In this document: positions 1 through 5,785 of the stretch, in pieces
Numbering within the stretch: the stretch's first letter is position 1
Layout: every line of letters starts with the position of its first letter
NCBI RefSeq assembly: GCF_010892395.1
Contig: NZ_JAACKB010000116.1
Location: forward strand, 1 to 5,785
Origin: Sulfurovum sp. bin170
GTDB lineage: Bacteria > Campylobacterota > Campylobacteria > Campylobacterales > Sulfurovaceae
DNA: 5,785 bases
Reading direction: 5' to 3'
Notes under the pieces: model-generated
Database searches by the model: none
Told to the model about the DNA's origin: nothing
Seen by the model: only the letters and a program-made list of their open reading frames with translations
Translations under genes and position numbers: made by a program

Positions 1-2
1 AA

Positions 3-977
3 AATTTAGAAAATATTCAAACTTTAGTCAATGATGTAAAAATACTTATTGAGAATGCTAAAATAAAAGTTGTTTGTACTGTAGAAAATCAACGAGCCAT
101 GCACTATTGGGAAGTTGGAGAGCGAATTTTCAAAGAGGTACAAGAGGGAAAAGAGAGAGCAGAGTATGGTAAGCAGGTTATTAAAAATCTCTCAAAAGAG
201 ATAGAACCACTCTATGGAAGTGGATATTCATATCGACAACTTTACCTCTTTTTACAGTTTTATAAAAGTTTTCCAAAAGTGAACGCATTGCGTTCACAAT
301 TGAACTGGACACAATATAAACTACTTATACGAATAAAAGATGAAGATAAACGAGAGTTCTATATAGCTGAAAGTATTAAAAATTATTGGAATAGTCGAGA
401 ACTGGAACGACAGATAAACTCCTTTCTGTATGAGAGATTGTTACTAAGTTCTAGCAAAGAGGATATTTTGGCAGTAGCAAGAGATGAACGATTGCCTCAA
501 AAGCTTAGTGAAATTATCAAAGACCCAATGTGTTTAGAGTTTTTAGGACTTGAACAGAAAAGTCACTACTATGAAAGAGATTTAGAACAAGCGATTATTA
601 CTAATTTACAATCTTTTCTACTTGAACTTGGGAATGGTTTCTCTTTTGTGTCACGACAACAGAGAATTCATCTTGATGGAGATGATTTTTTCATAGATTT
701 GGTTTTTTATAATCGACTGCTTCAATGTCATGTACTCTTTGAGATAAAAACTCATAAACTTACACATCAAGACATGGGACAGTTACAGATGTATGTTAAC
801 TATTATGATAGAATCATAAAACTAGATAGAGAAAATTCAACTATTGGGGTTTTGCTCTGTGCCGATAAAAATGATTCTGTGGTTAAGTATAGTTTGCCAA
901 AAGATAATAAGAGTATAGTAGCCTCTAAATATCAGCTCTATTTACCATCTGAAGATGAGCTATTGGAGTTGTTATGA
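3..977 (+). CDS. YhcG-like (DUF1016) PDDEXK nuclease, 5' end outside window
   Basis: Probable DNA endonuclease of the DUF1016/YhcG family. Its cellular role is not settled; members often sit in accessory or restriction-modification regions. The first ATG is at 99, but the frame is open back to base 3 and encodes residues that fit the family's N-terminal helix (NDVKILIENAK, then AMHYWEVGERI, matching the usual 'LYWxIGxRI'). The start is therefore upstream of the window, and 324 residues are visible. Counting from the Met at 99, the N-terminal helical domain covers about 1-140 (SYRQLYLFLQFY, then LNWTQYKLLIRI). The nuclease domain covers about 150-290: E163 in RDLEQAIITNL, FVSRQQRIHLDG, D200 in FFIDLVFYNR, E215-I-K217, and GQLQMYVNYYDR. 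All catalytic positions are present, so the enzyme should be active. The stop is followed 9 bases later by a REP pair. Family assignment is firm; biological role is open. Confidence 0.93.
   Translation, partial: NLENIQTLVNDVKILIENAKIKVVCTVENQRAMHYWEVGERIFKEVQEGKERAEYGKQVIKNLSKEIEPLYGSGYSYRQLYLFLQFYKSFPKVNALRSQLNWTQYKLLIRIKDEDKREFYIAESIKNYWNSRELERQINSFLYERLLLSSSKEDILAVARDERLPQKLSEIIKDPMCLEFLGLEQKSHYYERDLEQAIITNLQSFLLELGNGFSFVSRQQRIHLDGDDFFIDLVFYNRLLQCHVLFEIKTHKLTHQDMGQLQMYVNYYDRIIKLDRENSTIGVLLCADKNDSVVKYSLPKDNKSIVASKYQLYLPSEDELLELL
279..297. repeat. Perfect 9-bp inverted repeat inside the nuclease gene
   Basis: GTGAACGCA and TGCGTTCAC flank a single T, making a perfect palindrome with a one-base centre. 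It lies inside the YhcG-like gene and encodes the variable linker VNALRSQ just before the conserved LNWTQYKLL. It could be a binding site, the trace of a small palindromic insertion, or chance codon use. Only the symmetry is seen; no function is shown. Confidence 0.4.
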
Positions 978-985
978 AAACTTCT

Positions 986-1009
986 GTAGGGTGTGATTGC
1001 TATCACACC
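986..1009 (+). repeat. REP unit 1, GTAG head on plus strand
   Basis: GTAG at 986-989 is followed by GGTGTGAT (990-997), loop TGCT (998-1001) and ATCACACC (1002-1009). The stem is a perfect 8 bp. The following ATTTATTTAAATTG is AT rich but lacks a continuous T run, so it is at best a weak terminator for the upstream gene. Confidence 0.7.
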
Positions 1010-1054
1010 ATTTATTTAAATTGTAAAACAGATTTTTTCTTTATGCTTATTATT

Positions 1055-1078
1055 GGTGCGATGGCAATCGCCCCCTAC
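1055..1078 (-). repeat. REP unit 2, GTAG head on minus strand
   Basis: Read on the minus strand: GTAG (1078-1075), then GGGGCGAT, loop TGCC, and ATCGCACC. The stem has one mismatch in 8 bp (1057 against 1072). It differs from unit 1 at four positions, two of which (G/A and T/C in the outer stem) look like paired changes that keep the hairpin: T-A in one unit becomes C-G in the other. Confidence 0.7.
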
Positions 1079-1140
1079 GGATTTTATCAAAATCAAAAAC
1101 ATGACAATTCAACATATTTCTCACAAAAATTATTTTTTAA

Positions 1141-1149
1141 TGTTAAAAT
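1141..1149 (+). promoter_or_regulatory. Possible extended -10 promoter for msbA
   Basis: TGTTAAAAT fits the extended -10 pattern TGnTATAAT with one mismatch. It is preceded by T-rich DNA (TATTTTTTAA at 1131-1140) rather than a clear -35 box, which is the usual look of housekeeping promoters in Campylobacterota. Transcription would begin near 1156, leaving a leader of about 77 bases before msbA. Such motifs occur often by chance in AT-rich DNA, so this is a weak call. Confidence 0.3.
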
Positions 1150-1176
1150 AACAAAAAATATAAAAAGGTACGCATA

Positions 1177-1221
1177 ATGTCAACCATACAAACCACAGAA
1201 TATAAAAATTTACCCATATAA
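1177..1221 (+). CDS. 14-codon mini-ORF upstream of msbA (leader peptide or gene remnant)
   Basis: ATG at 1177 opens a short frame, MSTIQTTEYKNLPI, ending at TAA 1219-1221, 11 bases before the msbA start. It has a plausible ribosome binding site, AAAAAGG (1162-1168), 9 bases or so before the ATG, and lies just after the candidate promoter. It could be a leader peptide that couples translation to msbA, the surviving 5' end of a deleted gene (the opening looks like an ordinary protein N-terminus), or chance. No stem-loop attenuator is apparent between it and msbA. I recognise no family. Confidence 0.2.
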   Translation: MSTIQTTEYKNLPI

Positions 1222-1223
1222 AA

Positions 1224-1230
1224 AAGAGAG
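1224..1230 (+). promoter_or_regulatory. Purine-rich ribosome binding site of msbA
   Basis: AAGAGAG lies just 2 bases before the ATG at 1233. The spacing is shorter than optimal, but it is the only purine stretch near this start, and the encoded N-terminus fits the family. It lies immediately downstream of the mini-ORF stop. Confidence 0.4.
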
Positions 1231-1232
1231 CC

Positions 1233-2939
1233 ATGAAAAACTTATTCAAACAATACCTCCCCTACCTAATGGGATACAAACGCCAATTTATTCTAGCAAT
1301 TATAGGGATGTTAGCCGTAGCCATCGGAACAGCAGGGTCAGCACACCTCATCAAACATGTGCTAGATGAGGTATTTATCAACAAAGATGAGGCGATGTTA
1401 GCTCTGATGCCTTTTCTGCTCTTTGGAGTCTTTTTCCTCAAAGGAACTGGGCAGTATGTGCAGACCTACTATATGTCATTTATTGGGCTTGATGTGGTCA
1501 AGAAGCTTCGGAACAATCTTGTAAAACATCTAAGTTATCAAGATATGAGCTTTTTTCAGACTATGCATACTGGGGAGATTTTGTCTCGTATTACCAATGA
1601 TATTACTCGAATTCAAACGGTTGTGACCGCTATGATTCCCAATATTATCCGTGAGTCATTTACTATCTTGGCACTGACTGGATATGTTATCTATATGAGT
1701 CCGAAATTAGCTTTTTATTTTTTGATTATTATGCCTTTGGCACTCTATCCACTTAGTCGTTTGGCTAAAAAGATGAAGAAGTACTCTAAACTTTCACAAA
1801 AGAGTACAGCTACTATGACCTCTCGGATAGGTGAGATATTTTCAAATATTGAGGTGATAAAATCTAACTCCACTCAAGAGATAGAGGCTGTGAAGTTTGA
1901 GAAAGAGAATCAGAATGTCTTTAAATATTTGCTCAAACAGGTCAAGGTAAACGCTCTCACCTCTCCTATTATGGAGATTTTAGGTTCAGTGGCTATTGGT
2001 GTGGTTATATATATTGGTGGGATGGAGGTTATTGAGGAGAGGATGACAGTTGGGTCTTTTTTTGCATTTGCTACGGCTCTCTTTATGCTATATACACCTA
2101 TCAAAAAGATTTCAAAACTATATAATCAATCCCAAGATGCTGTAGTCGCCAACGAGAGGATGTTTGAGTTACTTGATATGAGACCGACTATTGTATCAGG
2201 AGAGAAAGAACTTGATAAAAATATAGACTCTATCCAATTTAAAAGTGTATCGCTTCTTTATGGTGAGACTACTGCTCTTAATAATATATCTATAGATATG
2301 AAAAGGGGTGAGTCTATCGCACTGGTAGGTGATAGTGGTGCTGGGAAAAGCTCTTTTGTCAATCTCTTGGTACGATTTTATGACCCAAATAGTGGACAGA
2401 TTCTTATTAATGGTGAAGAGAATAAAAATTTAACTCTGGAGTCTTTACATAGCAAAATAGCTTTCGTAACTCAACGAATATATATCTTTAATGATACAAT
2501 TGCCAATAATGTCGCTTATGGAGAGGATATTGAGGAGAAGAGAGTTATAGAGGCTCTGAAAAAGGCTCATGCTTTGGAGTTTGTGGAGAAGTTAGATAAG
2601 GGGATAGATACCCTACTATCTGAAAATGGTAATAATCTATCAGGTGGACAGAGACAAAGAATTGCACTAGCTCGTGCTTTATATAAGAAACCTAGTGTAT
2701 TAATTCTTGATGAGGCTACTTCGGCACTTGATAATAAAAGTGAAGTTCTCATTCAAAAAGCTCTTGAGAGTCTCAAAGATGAGATGATAACTATTACTGT
2801 GGCTCATAGGTTAAGCACTATTGAGAGTGCTGATGCTATTTTGGTCTTTAGAGCTGGTGAGATAGTTTGTCGTGATACGCATAAAAATCTATTGAGTAAC
2901 TGTCTGGAGTATCAAAAATTGGCTAAGGTTTTGGAGTAG
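1233..2939 (+). CDS. msbA: MsbA-type ABC exporter (lipid A/LPS flippase)
   Basis: Inner-membrane half-transporter that works as a homodimer and uses ATP to flip lipid A-core from the cytoplasmic to the periplasmic leaflet before LPS transport. At 568 residues it is near the length of E. coli MsbA (582). The transmembrane domain covers about 1-310, with hydrophobic segments near 17-40, 57-75, 135-155, 158-175, 245-265 and 270-290. The nucleotide-binding domain covers about 335-568: Walker A GDSGAGKSS (366-374, K372), Q-loop Q414, signature LSGGQ (469-473), Walker B ILDE with catalytic E494, D-loop SALD (497-500) and switch H525. The stretch around the Q-loop (FNDTIANNVAYGED) and SENGNNLSGGQRQRIALARAL closely follow E. 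coli MsbA, which favours this over other exporters, although multidrug or peptide exporters of the same fold cannot be fully excluded. It is transcribed alone here. Its 3' end overlaps the convergent nuclease gene by 17 bp. Confidence 0.9.
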   Translation: MKNLFKQYLPYLMGYKRQFILAIIGMLAVAIGTAGSAHLIKHVLDEVFINKDEAMLALMPFLLFGVFFLKGTGQYVQTYYMSFIGLDVVKKLRNNLVKHLSYQDMSFFQTMHTGEILSRITNDITRIQTVVTAMIPNIIRESFTILALTGYVIYMSPKLAFYFLIIMPLALYPLSRLAKKMKKYSKLSQKSTATMTSRIGEIFSNIEVIKSNSTQEIEAVKFEKENQNVFKYLLKQVKVNALTSPIMEILGSVAIGVVIYIGGMEVIEERMTVGSFFAFATALFMLYTPIKKISKLYNQSQDAVVANERMFELLDMRPTIVSGEKELDKNIDSIQFKSVSLLYGETTALNNISIDMKRGESIALVGDSGAGKSSFVNLLVRFYDPNSGQILINGEENKNLTLESLHSKIAFVTQRIYIFNDTIANNVAYGEDIEEKRVIEALKKAHALEFVEKLDKGIDTLLSENGNNLSGGQRQRIALARALYKKPSVLILDEATSALDNKSEVLIQKALESLKDEMITITVAHRLSTIESADAILVFRAGEIVCRDTHKNLLSNCLEYQKLAKVLE

Positions 2940-3522
2940 TTAGCTTAATAATATCATAATCAATCCTATCAGAGTGACTCTTTACATAATCATAGGCTTC
3001 CTCTTCTAACAAGAGACTAGCCATGGTGTATCTAAGCTTAATACAATAATTTTTAAAAATCTGATTCTCTCCTAGAAACTTATCAGCTTGAGCTTCAAAA
3101 TTGAGAATCTGTTCCATATCTATGTTTTTACTACTGTTTTTGCACTCTACGAGTATAATATTTTTAGATTTTTTTAAAACCAAATCTAGCTCTTCACTAT
3201 TTGTCATATCTTTGCTATACTCCCAAACAGTATAGCCTTGCTCCTTGTAATGTTTTGCCACAAAGGCTTTATACTCATCACTGGTCTCATTGACATCTAG
3301 AAACTCATTAATAGTTGTAATGAGTTCACTTATCTCCCTCTCCTCTTTTTTATTATTTTCCCATTGATGATAAGTTATCTCTCTTTTACTAGATGGTCTA
3401 AATACAGCATGACCTTGATTTAGGTCATTTGATACTACAAACCAAGAATATTGCTCTTTTTTTATCTTAAGAGTTATTAAAAATCTATCCATTTTGAATT
3501 TTAGTGCTTTAAAAAGAGTCAA
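2923..3522 (-). CDS. Small Mrr-like PDDEXK nuclease-fold protein
   Basis: Protein of 199 residues with a restriction-endonuclease-like core in its C-terminal half; specific family not recognised. The core runs EYKAFVAKHYKEQGYTVWEY (about 83-102), then ELDLVL with D113, IILVECKN with E126 and K128, and Q138 in MEQILNF. This gives the D-x12-E-x-K pattern plus the downstream Gln typical of Mrr and Holliday-junction resolvase relatives. Residues 1-75 are lysine/glutamate rich with a predicted beta-strand opening (RFLITLKI, SWFVVSND) and match nothing I know. The start shown is TTG, supported by AGGTGG 6 bases upstream; an alternative is the ATG at 3492 (residue 11), which lacks a clear binding site. 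It follows the helicase on the same strand after 45 bp. A catalytically competent nuclease is likely; target and role are unknown. Confidence 0.82.
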   Translation of the reverse strand: MTLFKALKFKMDRFLITLKIKKEQYSWFVVSNDLNQGHAVFRPSSKREITYHQWENNKKEEREISELITTINEFLDVNETSDEYKAFVAKHYKEQGYTVWEYSKDMTNSEELDLVLKKSKNIILVECKNSSKNIDMEQILNFEAQADKFLGENQIFKNYCIKLRYTMASLLLEEEAYDYVKSHSDRIDYDIIKLTTPKP

Positions 3523-3528
3523 TACTAT

Positions 3529-3534
3529 CCACCT
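3529..3534 (-). promoter_or_regulatory. Ribosome binding site supporting the TTG start at 3522
   Basis: AGGTGG on the minus strand matches AGGAGG at 5 of 6 bases and sits 6 bases before the TTG at 3522-3520. The later ATG (3492-3490) is preceded only by AAAATTCAAA. This spacing is the main reason for choosing the TTG. Confidence 0.55.
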
Positions 3535-3540
3535 ACCATG

Positions 3541-3561
3541 CTATAATTTTCAATATTATAG
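3541..3561 (-). promoter_or_regulatory. AT-rich inverted repeat carrying a TATAAT -10 box
   Basis: CTATAAT and ATTATAG arms (7 bp, perfect) are separated by 7 bases in the gap between the helicase stop and the nuclease start. The minus-strand copy at 3560-3555 is a consensus TATAAT. It would place transcription start near 3548 and give a leader of about 25 bases with the AGGTGG site. No good -35 is seen (TCATAG at 17-bp spacing). The symmetry could be an operator over the promoter or a weak hairpin after the helicase gene; the stem is all A-T apart from its terminal pair, so a true terminator is unlikely. Confidence 0.4.
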
Positions 3562-3567
3562 ATAACT

Positions 3568-5784
3568 TTATCTTCGTCTATGATTAGAACGATTTCTGCG
3601 AGATGAGTCACGGTTTCCCTTTTTTCCTTTGCTAAAGCAACTATCACAGATAGAGAACCTATAGGTAAAGTCCAAATGTTTTCCACATCTGTTACATTGC
3701 TTCACAAAATTTCCTTGCTTTAGAGAAGCTTCTATATAGTTGTTCAGTCTCACTCTAGCCTCTAGGGCTTTCTCTATGTCTAGAAACAGCTCTCCAAACT
3801 TGAATGATAGCCATAGATAGAGAGAAATCTCTCTGACTCTATCTTCTGCATTTAGCATCATCTCATTGGTCTGTGCAAACTTTGGCAAGTCTCTTGGTGG
3901 GATATACTCCACGGCAAGACCCGCTTCAAGCTGTTTGATATATCGGTGAAATACTGATTCGATATATGGTGACGAGATAGAAGCAGGGGCACAAGCTAGA
4001 TGAAATCTGGTCTTTAGGTCTAACTTATACTCAGAGACGATGGATGCAATCTCTAACATTGAGTCGATATTGGCCGCCACAAAGGGACCCTCGAACTCCA
4101 TATTTTCTGCAAAGAAATTTAGTATAATTGATAGATTTTCAGTCTCTAATATATCACCAATAAGCATCACATGTTCAAGACTAGCCATAACAGAAAATGG
4201 AAGCTGTATAGGAGGCAGAGGAGTATAAAATTTGGACTGGATAGTCTCTAATATCTTCTCATCCAACCCACCGATATATCCAACCTCTTCAAGTCCATAC
4301 CGTCCTGCACGACCTGAGATTTGTGCTACCTCTGTGGGGAGTAGCTCTCTTCGTCTTAGTCCATCAAACTTATTATCTTTGGAAAATAGCAGAGTTTTGA
4401 TTGGAAGATTTAGACCCATAGCGATAGCATCAGTGGCTACAAGTATCTCACTCTCTCCATCTCTAAAGCGTCTAGCCTCCTCTCTTCTTACCTCTGGAGA
4501 TAGATTGCCATAGACCACAGATACCTCATACTTCCCAGATAATTTCTGTCTGATTCCAAGCACATCTCGTCTGGAAAAAGCAACAATAGCAGTCCCTCTC
4601 TCTATAGCTTTTATCGCTGTTGGATATTCGAGTAGTTTTAGCTCATTTTTTCTCTCAAAATGAATTACTTCTAACGGTTCATTAAGATACTCACAAAGTT
4701 CCGTAACAGCTTGTAGAGCATTGAGAGAGCCTGTCAAGATAACTTTTTTGGCAGGTACACCAATCAGTGCATTTGCCCAAGCCCAACCCCTATCTCGGTC
4801 ATCTATCATCTGTATCTCATCTATCACAGCCACATCTACCTCTACAGAGGCATTCATCATCTCTATGGTTGAGGAGATATGGGTAGACTCCTCATCAATA
4901 ATCTCCTCCTCACCTGTTATAAGAGATACAGGTACACCTTTGGCTTTTAGATTCTCATACCCCTCAAGAGCAAGAAGTCGCAAGGGTGCAAGATAGTAGC
5001 CAGTATCTGCTTTTTGGAGATGTCGTAACGCCTCATAAGTCTTACCACTATTGGTAGGTCCTATATGGAAGATAATCTCGCGTTTAAGCAATCTAGCAAT
5101 TGGGAAAAGAGATTTGAAATCACGAATAGTTTTAGCTAGAAGCTCCTCTTTCTTCTTTCTCTCTTTTAAAGGTCTAATATGCTCCAAGAAGTGATAATGT
5201 ATGCGTTTTTTTATCTTCTCTTTTATCTTTAGAGAGTGCGAAGAGACAATTTGAGGCTCTATAAACTGCAATATTTGTCTCTCGATTACAGACTCATTAA
5301 GCTCTAACCCTTCACTCAAATCGTACAACTCATCCTCTAGCGTCTCTATCAGATAATCAAAATCAGCTTTTGTCTTACTCTTGATATGAGCCATGTCTAG
5401 TTTGATAGGAAGTCTCTCCTCTGCCCATATGAGGTTATGAATATATCTTCTCGTATATGTAGCAACCACAGTATATGGCAACTCTTTATTATATAGAGAA
5501 TAGATTTTATCCTTGGCAATATAGAGATTCTCACCCTCGATAACAACTCTATATTCCAAATCAATCTCAGAGATGATATTTTTCAAGACATCAAGAGGAA
5601 TATCTATATCACACAGATTATCTTCAGGTGGCATATTGCGAACAAGATGGTCTATCTCAGAATGGTTTAGATAGCGATGCTCCTTGCTTATTTTCATTGT
5701 CAAAAAGTTCTCTATCTCTAGCTCTTTTCTATCTATCGCCTCTGTTTTGAACTCCTCTAGCGTAGTTCGTATATACTCATCATC
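3568..5784 (-). CDS. SUV3-like ATP-dependent RNA helicase with C-terminal zinc ribbon, 5' end outside window
   Basis: Superfamily 2 helicase of the SUV3 group; mitochondrial SUV3 unwinds RNA for degradation with an exoribonuclease, and a role in RNA turnover is inferred here. The frame continues upstream of TTG 5703 to the window edge without a stop, so the start lies outside; 738 residues are visible. Numbered from TTG 5703: helical N-terminal part 1-205; ARLLKREIIFHIGPTNSGKTY leads into motif I (215-222, K221); PLRLLALE (240-247); TGEE (263-266); DEIQ box (295-298) followed by RGWAWANAL; TGS (324-326); VAFSRR (374-379); ATDAIAMGLNL (423-433); QISGRAGR (461-468). A SUV3-type C-terminal helical region spans about 500-665. 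A zinc ribbon with C670, C673, C686 and C689 follows, ending in a basic Arg/Lys/Ser tail (691-711) likely to bind nucleic acid. All helicase motifs are intact. The nuclease gene follows 45 bp downstream. Confidence 0.92.
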   Translation of the reverse strand, partial: DDEYIRTTLEEFKTEAIDRKELEIENFLTMKISKEHRYLNHSEIDHLVRNMPPEDNLCDIDIPLDVLKNIISEIDLEYRVVIEGENLYIAKDKIYSLYNKELPYTVVATYTRRYIHNLIWAEERLPIKLDMAHIKSKTKADFDYLIETLEDELYDLSEGLELNESVIERQILQFIEPQIVSSHSLKIKEKIKKRIHYHFLEHIRPLKERKKKEELLAKTIRDFKSLFPIARLLKREIIFHIGPTNSGKTYEALRHLQKADTGYYLAPLRLLALEGYENLKAKGVPVSLITGEEEIIDEESTHISSTIEMMNASVEVDVAVIDEIQMIDDRDRGWAWANALIGVPAKKVILTGSLNALQAVTELCEYLNEPLEVIHFERKNELKLLEYPTAIKAIERGTAIVAFSRRDVLGIRQKLSGKYEVSVVYGNLSPEVRREEARRFRDGESEILVATDAIAMGLNLPIKTLLFSKDNKFDGLRRRELLPTEVAQISGRAGRYGLEEVGYIGGLDEKILETIQSKFYTPLPPIQLPFSVMASLEHVMLIGDILETENLSIILNFFAENMEFEGPFVAANIDSMLEIASIVSEYKLDLKTRFHLACAPASISSPYIESVFHRYIKQLEAGLAVEYIPPRDLPKFAQTNEMMLNAEDRVREISLYLWLSFKFGELFLDIEKALEARVRLNNYIEASLKQGNFVKQCNRCGKHLDFTYRFSICDSCFSKGKKGNRDSSRRNRSNHRRR

Positions 5785-5785
5785 C

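Larger units (their letters stand above)
986..1078. repeat. REPIN/BIME-like pair of inverted GTAG-type REP sequences
   Basis: Two 24-base units face each other with 45 bases between them. Each begins with GTAG on its own strand and continues as a palindrome with an 8-base stem and a 4-base loop. After reverse-complementing the second, the two agree at 20 of 24 positions. This is the known architecture of repetitive extragenic palindromes mobilised by REP-associated tyrosine transposases (RAYT, Y1 family), and a facing pair is called a REPIN or BIME. No transposase gene is in the window, so the element would be non-autonomous. It starts 9 bases after the stop of the nuclease gene, where it could also protect mRNA ends or attenuate read-through. 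The class is inferred from structure; copy number in the genome is unknown. Confidence 0.72.

Noticed and set aside
986..1025. REP unit 1 as the intrinsic terminator of the YhcG-like gene
   Set aside because: The stem is good, but the following bases ATTTATTTAAATTG lack an unbroken T run, and the GTAG head plus a second inverted copy are better explained as a REP pair.
974..1177. 67-codon frame overlapping the end of the YhcG-like gene
   Set aside because: Most of it is made by translating the REP pair (GCDCYHT and GAMAIAPYG come from the two palindromes); it has no own binding site and no recognisable domain.
1910..2752. Minus-strand frames of about 60 codons inside msbA
   Set aside because: They are antisense shadows of a strongly conserved coding region, with no family resemblance.
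2923..3522. Toxin-antitoxin or CRISPR-associated effector role for the small nuclease
   Set aside because: No partner antitoxin gene, repeat array or CARF-type ligand domain is visible; only a generic nuclease fold can be supported.
4040..4996. Plus-strand frames of 62 to 93 codons opposite the helicase
   Set aside because: Serine- and isoleucine-rich antisense products of the helicase codons; the real gene on the other strand has every motif intact.
1..5785. CRISPR arrays, tRNA or rRNA genes, insertion sequences with transposase
   Set aside because: No regularly spaced direct repeats, cloverleaf sequence, rRNA segment or transposase frame was seen on either strand.

Overview
The window looks like chromosomal DNA from an AT-rich member of the Campylobacterota (Sulfurimonas, Sulfurovum or Arcobacter-like). 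This is an inference from the low GC content, the codon choice, the E. coli-type MsbA and the bacterial SUV3-like helicase; no rRNA or other taxonomic marker is present. The window is gene dense. It holds four protein-coding genes, two of which run off the window edges, and one intergenic region of 255 bp.

Plus strand, left to right. (1) A DUF1016/YhcG-type PDDEXK nuclease fills the left end; its reading frame is open to the window edge, so its true start lies outside. (2) Nine bases after its stop is a 93-bp pair of inverted GTAG-type REP sequences (a REPIN/BIME-like element). This is followed by AT-rich DNA with a possible extended -10 promoter and a 14-codon mini-ORF. (3) Next is a complete 568-residue MsbA-type lipid A/lipopolysaccharide flippase with all ATPase motifs intact.

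Minus strand, right to left. (4) A large SUV3-type RNA helicase with a C-terminal CxxC...CxxC zinc ribbon and an arginine-rich tail enters from the right edge. The first apparent start codon (TTG at 5703) is internal to an open frame that reaches the window end. (5) After a 45-bp gap containing an AT-rich inverted repeat with a TATAAT box comes a small Mrr-like PDDEXK nuclease of 199 residues, probably starting at a TTG with a good ribosome binding site. This gene converges on msbA, and the two coding regions overlap by 17 bp.

Functionally the window mixes housekeeping genes (outer-membrane lipid export and, probably, RNA turnover) with two PDDEXK nucleases of the kind common in accessory and defence DNA. 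The least ordinary items are the REPIN without a transposase in view, the SUV3 helicase with its added zinc ribbon, and the helicase-nuclease gene order. I see no clear evidence of a complete new system.
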